DNA of 53,684 nucleotides. Source: CAZIVP01 sp964542915. Lineage in GTDB: Bacteria > Calditrichota > Calditrichia > Calditrichales > Calditrichaceae. The notes under the pieces were generated by a model. The model was not told where the DNA came from, did not search any database, and saw nothing but the letters and a program-made list of their open reading frames with translations. Both the position numbers and the translations under genes were made by a program. Positions within the stretch are counted from its first letter, which is position 1; every line of letters begins with the position of its first letter. Shown piece by piece: positions 26,010 through 36,642 of this stretch. The stretch is from contig CAZIVP010000021.1 of the NCBI GenBank assembly GCA_964542915.1, positions 1 to 53,684 of the forward strand, read 5' to 3'.

Positions 26010-27623
26010 ATGGGCACATTGGATTTAATCATTGTTGTCGGCTATCTCGTTCTGGTTCTTGCCATTGGGTTTATATTCTCCAGACAGCTGGGGGACGGCA
26101 GCAAAAGTCAATACTTTCTTGCCGGGCGCAATGTCGGTTGGATTGCCGTTGGAGCCTCCATTTTCGCAACAAATATTTCAAGTGAGCATTTCATCGGCCT
26201 GGCCGGATCCGGCGCTTCGCGCGGGCTGGCAGTTAGTCATTTCGAATGGATGGCGGTATTCACGCTTATTTTACTGGGCTGGGTTTTTGTACCCATATAC
26301 TGGCGACTGGGTATTTACACCGTTCCTGAATTTTTAGAAAAGCGATACAACCGCGCCAGCCGAATGTACCTAACCGGAGTTTCACTGGTGGCATATATCC
26401 TGACCAAAATTTCCATCATGTTATTTGCGGGCGGATTGGTGCTGCATACCATGCTGGGCTGGGATTTATATACATCGGCGGTTATCATGATCATTTTAAC
26501 GGGCGTTTACACGATTATAGGCGGGCTCAGCGCAGTAATTTATACACAATTGATTCAGGCGGTTTTTCTGGTCGTCGGCGCGACGATTCTTACAATCAGC
26601 GGTCTACATGAAGTTGGAGGCTTTAGCGGATTGAAGCAGGCGCTTCCGGGCGAGTATTTTTCCGTGTTCAAACCGATGAGCGATCCGGATTTTCCCTGGA
26701 CCGGCATCTTATTCGGAGCGCCGATACTGGCAATCTGGTATTGGATTGCGGACCAGTATATCGTACAGCGTGTATTGAGCGCCCGGAACCTAAACAGTGC
26801 TCAAAGCGGAACATTGCTGGCGGCTTTTTTAAAATTATTACCCGTATTCCTGCTTGTGATACCGGGAATGACCGCTGCCGCGCTGTATCCCGAAGCCAGA
26901 GGCGATCAGGCCTACGCGATGCTGCTGACGAATCTCGTGTTGCCGATGGGATTACGCGGTCTGATTGTTGCGGCGGTTCTGGCGGCGATTATGTCTTCGT
27001 TGGCCAGCGTTTTCAACAGTGCTTCAACCCTGTTTACCATGGATATTTACAAAACCACGCATCCCGGCGTGTCCGAACGCAAACTGGTATTGGTCGGTCG
27101 ATTGGCTACGACGATCATGGTCATTTCAGCCATTTTATGGGTACCGTTAACCAAGATGATCACCGAAAATATGTATGTATATCTGCAATCGGTTCAGGCC
27201 TATATCAGTCCGCCGATCGCCGCCGTTTTTATTCTCGGCGTATTCTCTAAGCGATGCAATGGTTACGGCGCTTTCATTACCCTGATCACGGGCGGGGTGA
27301 TTGGCGCTTTTCGTTTAATTCTTGAACTCATGGATCGCTGGTTCAATTTTCAACTGAGTTTATTGCAATGGTTCGTAAACATTAATTACCTGCACTTTGC
27401 CATAGTGTTATTTCTGTTTTCGGTGGCATTATTGGTTGCTGTGAGTCGTGCTGCTGAAATGCGTCGGGGACGGTCGCTCTCAGAGAGCCTGATTCCGGAA
27501 AGCTGGCAAAGCGTCGGTTTATCGCCTGTGCAATGGATATCACAAGTGATGTTCCGTCGCAATATCATCCTCTCGGCCTTGCTCATTATCGTTGTATTTG
27601 GCATGTGGGGGATATTTTTGTAA
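26010..27623 (+). CDS. SSS-family sodium/sugar symporter
   Basis: A 537-residue polytopic inner-membrane protein of the solute:sodium symporter (SGLT-like) family, with about 13-14 hydrophobic helices. Family landmarks: QYFLAGRNVGWIAVGASIFATNISSEHFIGLAGSGA in TM1-2, IYWRLGIYTVPEFLEKRY, the internal repeat TGVYTIIGGLSAVIYTQLIQ, ILAIWYWIADQYIVQRVLSARN, and AAIMSSLASVFNSASTLFTMDIYK near TM8. These SGLT-type features favour a sugar such as glucose over an amino acid. It is the first gene after the second enhancer/TGGCAC region and precedes the carbohydrate-binding and TonB receptor genes, so it likely imports the monosaccharide released by the GH3 enzymes. ATG 26010 is the only reasonable start. 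Confidence 0.9.
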   Translation: MGTLDLIIVVGYLVLVLAIGFIFSRQLGDGSKSQYFLAGRNVGWIAVGASIFATNISSEHFIGLAGSGASRGLAVSHFEWMAVFTLILLGWVFVPIYWRLGIYTVPEFLEKRYNRASRMYLTGVSLVAYILTKISIMLFAGGLVLHTMLGWDLYTSAVIMIILTGVYTIIGGLSAVIYTQLIQAVFLVVGATILTISGLHEVGGFSGLKQALPGEYFSVFKPMSDPDFPWTGILFGAPILAIWYWIADQYIVQRVLSARNLNSAQSGTLLAAFLKLLPVFLLVIPGMTAAALYPEARGDQAYAMLLTNLVLPMGLRGLIVAAVLAAIMSSLASVFNSASTLFTMDIYKTTHPGVSERKLVLVGRLATTIMVISAILWVPLTKMITENMYVYLQSVQAYISPPIAAVFILGVFSKRCNGYGAFITLITGGVIGAFRLILELMDRWFNFQLSLLQWFVNINYLHFAIVLFLFSVALLVAVSRAAEMRRGRSLSESLIPESWQSVGLSPVQWISQVMFRRNIILSALLIIVVFGMWGIFL

Positions 27624-27668
27624 TCCATAAATCACTCATGTTTAACTAACTTACATCAGGAGGGTCTA

Positions 27669-30215
27669 ATGAAGTACCTATTACGTATCGTAACGATGTT
27701 GTGTTTTATCCCGTTTATGTTATCCGCCCAGGAGATACTGGATGAGTTCGACCAGGAACCGGCCGACACGACTTACTGGGGCTATGAAATTTCCGAAAAC
27801 GCCGATTCCACAAAAAGTTACACCGATCTTATGTATGTAACGGATCCGGTAAAATCGGGCGATGGAGCTTTACAGGTTGATTGGGGCGCACATAATATTG
27901 AAGTGTGGGGCGGCTATTCCAAATTCGAGCACTGGCACCCCGATTCCAACAGTGTATACGATTTCTCGGCTTTTGACACGCTTTCGTTGTGGTATAACAA
28001 TACCACGGCCTCTTCACTGGAAGGCAGAGTACATTTCCGTCTGGAGCTCTACGATGTCAGCAACTCCGAAAACGGCAACAAGACCTATAGTGCTACTGAG
28101 AGCGAGTTCTACTATTCGTTTCATTACATTTTGGATAACGAACCCGGTTGGCAACAAATCAAGATTGTGTTAAAAGACGGCCGTTATGATCCGGAACTGG
28201 ATGAATGGGGCGGCGAGGCTTTTAACCGCACCGGCTGGGCCGGCATCACCGGTAATGATCAGTTGGATAAAGACAAGATCAAAGGCTGGGGATTCGAGTT
28301 TTCCATCAACGGCGCCGGTGAAGGCGACTACAGCGAAGGAACGATTGTTTTCGATCGTATGGAGTTGATCGGTCCTTCGACAGTGTCCGTCGTCTTTTTT
28401 AACGGACGCGCCGTACCGAGTAATGTTACCCTGGAAGCCCCCTGGAGCGGATCGGCGCGGGTGGTTGAAGACGCCGGTTATACGGAGGGCACAAGCGCCA
28501 TCGAGTGGCAGGGCGGCGCTCAGTGGGCCGGACCCGTTTTTGCACTGGAATCACCGAAAAATTTACAGTTTAGCTGGCAGGAAGATTCCGTTAAATTCAA
28601 GATTAAAGCGCCGGCCGGTATCGGACAGTTGCGACTGCACTTTTCCGATTCCGATGAAGACGGCGAAGGAACTGATGACTGGCCTTACGAAGCCCACTAT
28701 TTTCTGGAAGAAGCGGATGTGAACTACGACGGTACATGGAAAGAGATTGCGATTCCGTTGAGCGATTTTGACCGTAACGGCGGCTTCTGGGCCGGTGATC
28801 ATCTGGAAGAAGGCATGCTCGATTCCAGTAAAGTGCAAAAGTTCGGTATTCTGGCGAGCGGTGGCGATATCACAGGCAATACAATCTATCTGGATGATGT
28901 CTGGACGGGCAATCCCATCATCGATATTATTCCTCCGGAAGCACCGACCAACCTCTCTACGGTTGTACAGGATTATTATAATTTGATCATCTGGCAGGAT
29001 GTGGAAGGCGAATTCGAAGAAACGTATGACGTTTACGCCAGCCGCGAACCCATCGAAAATCTGGAAGATCCCATGGTGGACCTGATTGCTGAGGGCATTG
29101 ACGAAGATGTACAATCGGCGGTGCATCATTTACGCTATCCGTTGCAGGATACGGAGGTCGAGTATTATTACGCCGTCGTGTGTAACGATGCAGCCGGAAA
29201 CGCCGGCGACCCGGGTTTAATTTCCTCTCCGGTCTCCAACACGGCCAAAGGCATTGCAACGATTTCGTTGGATGTGCCGCAGGATTTTGCAGCTGACGGC
29301 GATTTCAGCGATTGGGATGGTAGTGGTATTATGCCCTTCGTACTGACGCCCGATAACGGTTATGTGCCCGCTGGATACAGCTGGGAAATTACCGACGCCA
29401 ATGATCTCACCGGTACCATATGGATGGCTATCGATGACGATTATCTTTATGTAGCCGGGGACGTGATCGATGATGTGTATAATTATGGCGCCGGCGAATG
29501 GTGGAATCAGGATGCGCTTGAAATGTTTATCGGTCTCTATGACTATCGCGGCGCCAAACATAACGTCTACCAGCGCGGTGAGGAACCCGATTATAAAATC
29601 ATTTTCAAGGAGGACGAGCTGGCGACCGAACCGACCTGGCAGACGCTGGCTGTGCCCGATGACGGAAATTATTTCTTCGAAGGCTACAATCCGGATTATG
29701 TATTCGAAGCCAAAATATCGCTGGATTCGATTCGCAAGGAAACCGATTACCGCTTCCATCCGGAGCGCGGCATGCGCCTTCCGTTCGAACTCTATTTTCA
29801 TGACAACGACGGCAGCCACGAAGGCAACCTGGCTATGTCGCCTTATAATACCGACCATGCGTGGCAATCGCCTACCGAATGGGTCTATACCTGGATCGGC
29901 GATACCACCAATGTAGCGACGGCTATTGATGACAATAACGGCATTATGGCCCGTAGTTATAATCTGATGCAGAATTATCCCAATCCTTTTAACCCGACGA
30001 CCACCATTGAATACACCCTTGCCAAATCGGGACGGGTTACCATAAACATCTTCAATGTCGTCGGACAAAAGGTCAAAACGGTGTTAAATGAACGGCAGGT
30101 ACACGGTACGCACAAAGTGGCGTTTGACGGCAGTGAACTTTCATCCGGAATTTATTTTTACCGTATTCAGGCCGGTTCATTCACGAAAACCATGAAGATG
30201 ATTCTCATGAAGTAG
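27669..30215 (+). CDS. Multidomain carbohydrate-binding protein with T9SS sorting domain
   Basis: An 848-residue secreted protein. The signal peptide ends at FMLSA-Q (about 20). Two successive galactose-binding-like jelly rolls (about 22-240 and 245-420; each has an extended WxIxxVLxDG/LSDFD-type strand and an FDRMELIG / YLDDVWTG end) are followed by a fibronectin III-like domain (about 425-540, PPEAPTNLSTVVQDYYNLII) and a CBM9-like domain (about 545-760, ADGDFSDWDG, WMAIDDDYLYVAGDV, WWNQDALEMFIG). A T9SS tail ends it (NYPNPFNPTTTIEYTL ... KTMKMILMK). No catalytic motif is seen. It likely binds glucan at the cell surface and feeds the receptor encoded next. ATG 27669 follows AGGAGGGTCTA. A terminator-like hairpin follows. 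Confidence 0.85.
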   Translation: MKYLLRIVTMLCFIPFMLSAQEILDEFDQEPADTTYWGYEISENADSTKSYTDLMYVTDPVKSGDGALQVDWGAHNIEVWGGYSKFEHWHPDSNSVYDFSAFDTLSLWYNNTTASSLEGRVHFRLELYDVSNSENGNKTYSATESEFYYSFHYILDNEPGWQQIKIVLKDGRYDPELDEWGGEAFNRTGWAGITGNDQLDKDKIKGWGFEFSINGAGEGDYSEGTIVFDRMELIGPSTVSVVFFNGRAVPSNVTLEAPWSGSARVVEDAGYTEGTSAIEWQGGAQWAGPVFALESPKNLQFSWQEDSVKFKIKAPAGIGQLRLHFSDSDEDGEGTDDWPYEAHYFLEEADVNYDGTWKEIAIPLSDFDRNGGFWAGDHLEEGMLDSSKVQKFGILASGGDITGNTIYLDDVWTGNPIIDIIPPEAPTNLSTVVQDYYNLIIWQDVEGEFEETYDVYASREPIENLEDPMVDLIAEGIDEDVQSAVHHLRYPLQDTEVEYYYAVVCNDAAGNAGDPGLISSPVSNTAKGIATISLDVPQDFAADGDFSDWDGSGIMPFVLTPDNGYVPAGYSWEITDANDLTGTIWMAIDDDYLYVAGDVIDDVYNYGAGEWWNQDALEMFIGLYDYRGAKHNVYQRGEEPDYKIIFKEDELATEPTWQTLAVPDDGNYFFEGYNPDYVFEAKISLDSIRKETDYRFHPERGMRLPFELYFHDNDGSHEGNLAMSPYNTDHAWQSPTEWVYTWIGDTTNVATAIDDNNGIMARSYNLMQNYPNPFNPTTTIEYTLAKSGRVTINIFNVVGQKVKTVLNERQVHGTHKVAFDGSELSSGIYFYRIQAGSFTKTMKMILMK

Positions 30216-30227
30216 GACGCTCGTGAG

Positions 30228-30265
30228 CACGGGACAGCCAACTATTACGGCTGTCCTGTGTTTTT
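30228..30265 (+). terminator. Terminator-like hairpin between binding protein and TonB receptor genes
   Basis: CACGGGACAGCC (30228-30239) pairs with GGCTGTCCTGTG (30249-30260) with one G/T wobble across a 9-base loop, followed by five T residues. It may end or attenuate transcription between the carbohydrate-binding protein and the receptor. Confidence 0.72.
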
Positions 30266-30330
30266 ACATTTTGACTGCCGGCTTTTGCACTGATGAGCGT
30301 TTGATCATAGCTAAACAAGGAATTGAAAAT

Positions 30331-33057
30331 ATGAAGCATGTAAGAAAACTGTGTGTGAATCTGGTATGGATTTTAACGTTATTGCCACTGATGGTTCAAG
30401 GCCAGACCACCGGAAAAATTGCAGGTATGGTCACGGATGCATCCACAGGCGAGCCGTTGGCCGGCGCGAATGTGGTTTTGGAAAACACAACCATGGGCGC
30501 GGCGGTTGGGCTGGACGGCACGTTTTATATCATCAATGTGCCGCCGGGTAAATATGATCTGACCGTATCCATGATGGGTTATGATAGCAAACGCGTTGAG
30601 AATCTGGATGTATCGGTCAATCGTACTGTAAATCTTGATATTACCTTAAAACCGGCCATCATGGAAGGCGAAGTGATCGTTGTTCAGGCGGATAAAATCT
30701 CCGAGAAAAAAGATCAAACCAGTTCGCTCCGCACCGTCTCCTCAGATCAGATCGAAGCCTTGCCAATAGAAAATGTAACCGAAGTGGTCGCCATGCAGGC
30801 CGGCGTGGTGGACGGCCATTTTCGCGGCGGACGCAGCGACGAAGTGGCGTATATGGTCGATGGAATGCCCGTCGATGAACCGTTCGGAGGCGAAGGAAGG
30901 ACCATTGATCTCGAAACCGAATCCATACAGGACCTGGAAGTCATTACCGGTATTTTTAACGCCGAATACGGCCGTGCGATGAGCGGAGTGGTTAACGCCG
31001 TTACAAAAGATGGCGGCAATGAATTCCATGGAAGCTTTACTGGCTATGCGGCGAACTACTATAGCGGCCATAAAGACGTCTTTATTGGTATCGATAAATA
31101 TGATATTAATCGAAATTACGACTACCGCATGAATGTGAGCGGTCCGATCATAAGAAACCAATTAACGTTTTTTCTGAATACCCGTTATCAGGACAATAAA
31201 AATCACCTCAACGGTGTTCGAAGATTTAGCGTTCACGATTACAGTGATTTTGCCAGTGACGACCCCGACAACTGGATTTCCGAGCACACCGGCGACGATG
31301 CCTATGTACCCATGAATGATTCCAAAAATTGGTCGATGCTCGGCAAATTGAGCTACAAGGGTTTTAACAACCTGCGCCTTTCATTTTTGTATTCAATGAA
31401 CGACGATGAATGGAACAATTACTACCATGCTTTTAAATACGTACCCGACGGTGTGAACGCCGCCTATCGCAATTCCGATATGTACGCGCTCGAGATGAAC
31501 CACACCATTTCGAAAAGCGCCTTCTATGAATTAAAACTTTCATATCTGGATAATTTTAATGGCTACTACCTTCATGAAGATCCGGAAGACTCGGCTTATG
31601 TTCACGACGCCTATCTCAGAAATAATGAATACACCGGCTTTTTTACGGGCGGGCAACAAAAAGATTATAGCAAACGTTATCTTTTGGATCGAAATATAAA
31701 ATTCGATTTTACCTGGCAGGTCAATGCACAACATAATATTAAGACGGGTTTTCAGTATATCAATCATTTTATTGACAATCTGGAAACACAGATTCGAAAT
31801 AACTGGAGCGGCAGGCCGGAGGAAGAATATTTCCACATCAATGAAAACGGGGAACGCATTTACGATTTCTATGATCCGTACGTCCCCGAGGATTCCACCA
31901 TCTATTCCGATCAATATATCGTGGAGCCCTATGAATTTGCAGCTTATATGCAGGATAAAATGGAATTCCGCGAGATGGTGATCAACTTGGGCCTTCGGCT
32001 GGATTATTTTAATCCCAATACCACCTATCCCTCCAATCTGAGAAACCCGGATAATTCCTTACCCTCCGAAGATCCCGAGCGACGATCCACGTATCCTAAG
32101 GCCGATCCGAAAATTCAGATAAGTCCGCGACTTGGTTTGGCTTACCAGTTGGGCGATAAAGCAGTGCTTCGTTTCAGTTACGGCCACTTCTTTCAAATGC
32201 CGCCCATGTATGCGCTTTACCAGAACCATTCGCATCAGGTATCCCCGACTTCCTATCAAACGTTAATGGGCAATCCGCAATTAAACGCCCAGAAAACCGT
32301 CCAGTACGAAATCGGTTTGTGGCAAGAGCTTAATACCAATATGGGGTTGGAAGTCGCCCTCTATTACCGCGATATATACGATTTATTGAGCACGCGCATC
32401 ATCACCACTTACAATCAAATCCGCTACGGGCTTTACAGCAACAAAGATTACGGTAACGTCAAAGGCCTGGAATTTAAGTACGACGTGCGTTTTGGTTCGC
32501 TCATCGGCAATTTGAATTATACGTTGCAATACACCCGCGGTAATGCCGATTATCCGCAACAAACTTTCAATCGCGCCGGACAAAGCCGCGACCCGGTGAA
32601 TAAATTAATTCCGATGAGTTGGGATCAACGCCATACGTTAAATGTAACCTTCGGATATCACAAACCCAATTATGGCAGCAGCGTTACGGCGTATTATAAT
32701 TCCGGTACGCCTTATACCATTGCCTTTATTGAACGCAGCCGCCTTGCCAACTTGAATTTGCCGCCCAATAATGATTATCAGCCCAATACGTTTACAGTGG
32801 ATTTAACGGCGCATTACAGCTTTCCGCTCTTTTATGATCTCAAAGGCCGTCTGACGCTGAATGTTTATAACGTATTCGACCGTCTGAATGATGTTGCGGT
32901 AAATCCGGAGACCGGTAAGGCTTATACGGCTATCATTGAGCCTTCCGAGCTGGCGTCCCATAGGAGCGATTTCAACACCTATCCGGATCGGGTGCACGAT
33001 CCTTCCATGTACAGTGCACCGCGTCGGATAAAATTGGGCTTGGGCATAGAATTTTAA
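30331..33057 (+). CDS. TonB-dependent outer-membrane receptor (SusC-like)
   Basis: A 908-residue receptor. The signal peptide ends at MVQG-Q. A carboxypeptidase-regulatory-like beta sandwich follows (TTGKIAGMVTDASTGEPLAG, GKYDLTVSMMGYDS). The plug (VRTVSSDQIEALPIENVTEVV, GRSDEVAYMVDGMPVDEP, FNAEYGRAMSGVVNAVTKDG) is followed by a ~650-residue barrel ending in an aromatic strand (KLGLGIEF). It is expected to carry beta-glucan oligosaccharides into the periplasm using TonB energy. The frame extends upstream to 30223, but ATG 30331 has AAGGAATTGAAA before it and begins the signal peptide. There is no susD-type gene beside it; the next genes are a large T9SS cargo and a PorV-like protein, a different partner set from classical Sus systems. 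Confidence 0.93.
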   Translation: MKHVRKLCVNLVWILTLLPLMVQGQTTGKIAGMVTDASTGEPLAGANVVLENTTMGAAVGLDGTFYIINVPPGKYDLTVSMMGYDSKRVENLDVSVNRTVNLDITLKPAIMEGEVIVVQADKISEKKDQTSSLRTVSSDQIEALPIENVTEVVAMQAGVVDGHFRGGRSDEVAYMVDGMPVDEPFGGEGRTIDLETESIQDLEVITGIFNAEYGRAMSGVVNAVTKDGGNEFHGSFTGYAANYYSGHKDVFIGIDKYDINRNYDYRMNVSGPIIRNQLTFFLNTRYQDNKNHLNGVRRFSVHDYSDFASDDPDNWISEHTGDDAYVPMNDSKNWSMLGKLSYKGFNNLRLSFLYSMNDDEWNNYYHAFKYVPDGVNAAYRNSDMYALEMNHTISKSAFYELKLSYLDNFNGYYLHEDPEDSAYVHDAYLRNNEYTGFFTGGQQKDYSKRYLLDRNIKFDFTWQVNAQHNIKTGFQYINHFIDNLETQIRNNWSGRPEEEYFHINENGERIYDFYDPYVPEDSTIYSDQYIVEPYEFAAYMQDKMEFREMVINLGLRLDYFNPNTTYPSNLRNPDNSLPSEDPERRSTYPKADPKIQISPRLGLAYQLGDKAVLRFSYGHFFQMPPMYALYQNHSHQVSPTSYQTLMGNPQLNAQKTVQYEIGLWQELNTNMGLEVALYYRDIYDLLSTRIITTYNQIRYGLYSNKDYGNVKGLEFKYDVRFGSLIGNLNYTLQYTRGNADYPQQTFNRAGQSRDPVNKLIPMSWDQRHTLNVTFGYHKPNYGSSVTAYYNSGTPYTIAFIERSRLANLNLPPNNDYQPNTFTVDLTAHYSFPLFYDLKGRLTLNVYNVFDRLNDVAVNPETGKAYTAIIEPSELASHRSDFNTYPDRVHDPSMYSAPRRIKLGLGIEF

Positions 33058-33107
33058 ATACGGAACCCGTTAAAAACATTGAATTCATAAAACAGGTGAA
33101 TAAGGAT

Positions 33108-36100
33108 ATGCAGGTATTACAATCTAAAATCGTTCGTATCATCATTTGGCAGTTCCTTACGGTTGCTCTTGTATTCGCACAGGGCAAAACCTACGAGGGG
33201 CCGGACGATCCCGCCGGCGATAAAGCAGCCGAGCGCGAAGGTTATATGAACGGCAACCGGGTACTTCTGTATTTTCAGAATAATACGGAATTGGCAAAAT
33301 GGGTGCCCAACGTGAATGCACCGCTATGGTCGAAGTGGCCCAACGGTCCGGAAGGTGTGCGCATGCTCGATGGCATCGGCTTGCTGATCGCCGCCCGTGT
33401 TTATCTGGAACAGGACACCATTCCCGTAACCGATTTGGCTGAAATCCAAACCCGTAATGATCTGGATACCCTCTATTATCTTCAGACCAGTTACCGTGAA
33501 GAGATGGACGTCGATCCGACCGGAACCGTTGAATGGGGTATTTACCCCGTGTTCGGTTATTTTAACGAAGCAAGCGAACATCCCGCCATGAGTAACCGGC
33601 CTAATTCTTGGCCGACGATGGGTTGGCCTTCGCAGGGCGATGCCCTTAAATGGCCCGGCGAATGGAACGGACGATTTGGTCGCGGCATTATGAAAGCGGA
33701 TTTGGAAACCTATTTTGTCGCTAACGATGCGCAGGACCAGGAATATCTCGGACCTGAAGATCGGGTACGCTATTATCCGCGACCCGGCGTAAAAATCGGC
33801 GATAAACGCCCCGAAGTTACCATACAAAAGGGTAAACCCTGGGGCGGCCTTGGTTTGCGCATACAGCAACGTGGTTTCCAATGGAATAATCCACAGGCGC
33901 AGGACGCCATTTTCTGGGAATACTCCATTGCCAATATTTCGGAGTACGATCTGCCAGAAGTCGCATTTGGATACTGGGTGGATAATGGCATCGGCGGCGA
34001 AGCCGACGACGAAATCGGGTTCTTTGACAAAAAAATCGACATGGCCTACTCCTGGGATGACGATATGACCGGCCGCGGTGGTTTACGAACCGGTATTATG
34101 GGTTTTGCCTATCTGGAAAGCCCCGGTTTGCCCTATGACGGTATCGATAATGATGATGATGGGCTCATCGATGAACAACGCGATAACCGGGCCGTGGAAA
34201 AAATTGGCCCCACAGAGGGCATCCATGATTTGGAAAAATTTCTCGATTTCTACAATTTAGAACTGGACAATTTAAAAGAGCACTGGGACGCCGATGAAGA
34301 TCAGGACTGGGAAGACGGCATCGATGCCAACGGTGACGGTATTTACCAGCTTGACGAATACGCCGGCGATGATGTGGGACTCGACGGTGTAGGACCGGGC
34401 GAGTTGAACTACACCGGCCCCGATGAAGGGGAGTGCAATCATAAACCGGATTTTAAAGAAGGCGTCGGCTGCGAGCCCAATTTTAATGCCACCGACGTGA
34501 CCGAATCCGATATGGTCGGTCTGACCTCCTTTCGTTTGTTTCCGGTGCCGAGCCATGCTTCCAGTTACCGCTGGTTCCGCGGCGATAAATCCATGTGGGA
34601 AATCATCGGCAATGATTCCTTAGTGCCTTATTACGGCACAATTTCTAATTTGATCGAAACGTTTGCTTCCGGCCCGTTCCCGCTCTTCCAGGGCAGGGAA
34701 GAACGCATTTCCATGTCTGAACTACATTCCTATGATCCGCTTACCGGTTTGGAATCCGAGGAACATTCGGCTCCGGCGCTGTTCGAGCAGAAGCGCATCG
34801 TACAGGTTATTTACGAAAAGGATTACCAGTTTGCACAACCGCCAAAAATGCCCACGTTGCAGGCAACGGCTGCCGACGGTAAGGTTATTTTAACCTGGGA
34901 CGACATCGCCGATACCCGCACACGGGATCCTTTTGTGGGTAATGTGAATGATTTTGAGGGCTATAAACTGTATCGTTCCACGGACAAACGCTTTTCGGAT
35001 GCCCGCATTATCACGGATGGGTTCGGAGATAAAAAATTTATGAAACCGATTTTTCAATGCGATCTGAAAGATGAAAAACGGGGTTTTACGGATTTCGGTC
35101 TGGTTAACGGAATGGGCTACTATCTGGGCGACGAAAGCGGTATCGTTCATCATTTTGTAGACAGCACCGTCCAGAACGGACGCACATATTATTATGCGCT
35201 GGTTGCGTACGATTTTGGTGCACCAAATATTGGGCCGGGCATTGCGCCTTCCGAGAATCGTACAACGATCGATATCGATCCTGAAACAGGCGCGATACGT
35301 GGAACCGGTCAGAATGTCCAGATTGTAACGCCGCACCAGCAGGCTGCGGGTTATGTGCCGCCTTCCGTGGAAACGCACGAAAGCGAAGGGCTGCTGGGCA
35401 GCGGACAGGTAACGCCGCAAATCATTGCCGAAAAAAGTCTGCAAACCGGGGATCAATATAAAGTTAAGTTTACCATCGATACGTTGCATACCGTTACCAA
35501 TTATCCACACGGCTTGCTTTACACCAATAACGGCCTCATTGTCTACAATGTTACAAAAGGTAATACGGTGGTGTTTCGGGAAACGCCGGACAACTATACA
35601 TATAATAATTTGGTGTATGACGACACATTGGATTACTGGACGTTTCAGACCAACCAAACGATTTCTACCGATGTATTTGAAGGCCTTCGTTTAAAATTAA
35701 ATCTACCGGTTGAAACCGCTCAGTATGATTACGAGCGCTCCGGTTGGCTTAAAGGCGATGCCGCCATCAAGATTGTTCAAACAGAGAAAGAAAGCGCCTA
35801 CTTCCCATGGGACTATGAAATCGTGTTTACGGACGACGATTCCGCTTATGTGGGGCGGGTCACCAGCAAAACGATGCGGGACGAAAAAAACAGCCGTATC
35901 CGGCGCACGCAGTTAATTACCGAGCATCCCTTCCCATTCTATGTCTTGAACAAGTCGTTTGTCGATTCCACAGGAGCTTATGAAAAAATGGATCTGGTCG
36001 TTCACGATCAAAACCAGAACGGCGTCTTCGACATCCCGGATGACCGCGTTCTGGTCGGTCCCGTTACTGAGAATGATCGCTGGGCCGGCACGGCGTTTAT

Positions 36101-36572
36101 CATTGATTATTCGATGATTGCCGACAGCAGCGCTTTACCGGTCGCCGGCGATGTGTTTCGCATCTTTTTTCAGCGTCCTTTCTGGGTCAGCGATTCCATT
36201 ACATTTACCGTCCATCCCGAAGGCGAGCTGGACCGGCAAGCCCTTGAACAAACCATGGAAGACATTAAAGTCGTACCCAACCCGTATGTGGCGACCAATG
36301 CCATGGAGCAGGAAGTGGCGAACCCATACCTGAATCAACCACGGCGCATCATGTTCACACACATTCCGGCCCAAAGCACGATTAAAATTTTTACCATGAG
36401 CGGCGTATTGGTTGATAAAATCGATGTGGAAAACAGCAGCGATGACGGCACCGCCTATTGGGATTTGTTGACAAAAGAGGGACTGGAAGTAGCGGCAGGA
36501 ATCTATCTTTATCACATAAAGGCGGAAAAGACCGGCAAAGAAAAAATGGGAAAATTTGCCATTATTAAATAA
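33108..36572 (+). CDS. Large secreted T9SS cargo protein, putative TonB-receptor partner
   Basis: A 1154-residue exported protein. Signal peptide about 1-27 (IIIWQFLTVALVFA-Q). The body has aspartate-rich calcium-binding-like loops (NDDDGLIDEQ; DANGDGIYQLDEYAGDD), fibronectin III-like segments (LQATAADGKVILTWDDI, FEGYKLYRSTDKRFSD) and a C-terminal T9SS domain of a slightly different type (VPNPYVATNAM ... IKIFTMSGVLV ... GIYLYHIKAEKTGKEKMGKFAI). GTG 33096 is also in frame, but AGGTGAATAAGGAT gives ATG 33108 good spacing. It lies between the receptor and a PorV-like protein. In this position it may cap or feed the receptor, replacing SusD; that role is inference. No enzyme motif is recognised. 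Confidence 0.8.
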   Translation: MQVLQSKIVRIIIWQFLTVALVFAQGKTYEGPDDPAGDKAAEREGYMNGNRVLLYFQNNTELAKWVPNVNAPLWSKWPNGPEGVRMLDGIGLLIAARVYLEQDTIPVTDLAEIQTRNDLDTLYYLQTSYREEMDVDPTGTVEWGIYPVFGYFNEASEHPAMSNRPNSWPTMGWPSQGDALKWPGEWNGRFGRGIMKADLETYFVANDAQDQEYLGPEDRVRYYPRPGVKIGDKRPEVTIQKGKPWGGLGLRIQQRGFQWNNPQAQDAIFWEYSIANISEYDLPEVAFGYWVDNGIGGEADDEIGFFDKKIDMAYSWDDDMTGRGGLRTGIMGFAYLESPGLPYDGIDNDDDGLIDEQRDNRAVEKIGPTEGIHDLEKFLDFYNLELDNLKEHWDADEDQDWEDGIDANGDGIYQLDEYAGDDVGLDGVGPGELNYTGPDEGECNHKPDFKEGVGCEPNFNATDVTESDMVGLTSFRLFPVPSHASSYRWFRGDKSMWEIIGNDSLVPYYGTISNLIETFASGPFPLFQGREERISMSELHSYDPLTGLESEEHSAPALFEQKRIVQVIYEKDYQFAQPPKMPTLQATAADGKVILTWDDIADTRTRDPFVGNVNDFEGYKLYRSTDKRFSDARIITDGFGDKKFMKPIFQCDLKDEKRGFTDFGLVNGMGYYLGDESGIVHHFVDSTVQNGRTYYYALVAYDFGAPNIGPGIAPSENRTTIDIDPETGAIRGTGQNVQIVTPHQQAAGYVPPSVETHESEGLLGSGQVTPQIIAEKSLQTGDQYKVKFTIDTLHTVTNYPHGLLYTNNGLIVYNVTKGNTVVFRETPDNYTYNNLVYDDTLDYWTFQTNQTISTDVFEGLRLKLNLPVETAQYDYERSGWLKGDAAIKIVQTEKESAYFPWDYEIVFTDDDSAYVGRVTSKTMRDEKNSRIRRTQLITEHPFPFYVLNKSFVDSTGAYEKMDLVVHDQNQNGVFDIPDDRVLVGPVTENDRWAGTAFIIDYSMIADSSALPVAGDVFRIFFQRPFWVSDSITFTVHPEGELDRQALEQTMEDIKVVPNPYVATNAMEQEVANPYLNQPRRIMFTHIPAQSTIKIFTMSGVLVDKIDVENSSDDGTAYWDLLTKEGLEVAAGIYLYHIKAEKTGKEKMGKFAIIK

Positions 36573-36642
36573 AAGATTAAATGGTTATAAGGTTTTCGCC
36601 TATTACAAAAATTCGGAAGCATTTCAATTTCGGGAGTGTACT

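Noticed and set aside
29217..30068. 283-codon minus-strand frame opposite the carbohydrate-binding/T9SS gene
   Set aside because: Antisense shadow of a gene with clear domains, signal peptide and ribosome-binding site.
34890..35657. 255-codon minus-strand frame opposite the large T9SS cargo gene
   Set aside because: Antisense shadow without start signals or family resemblance.
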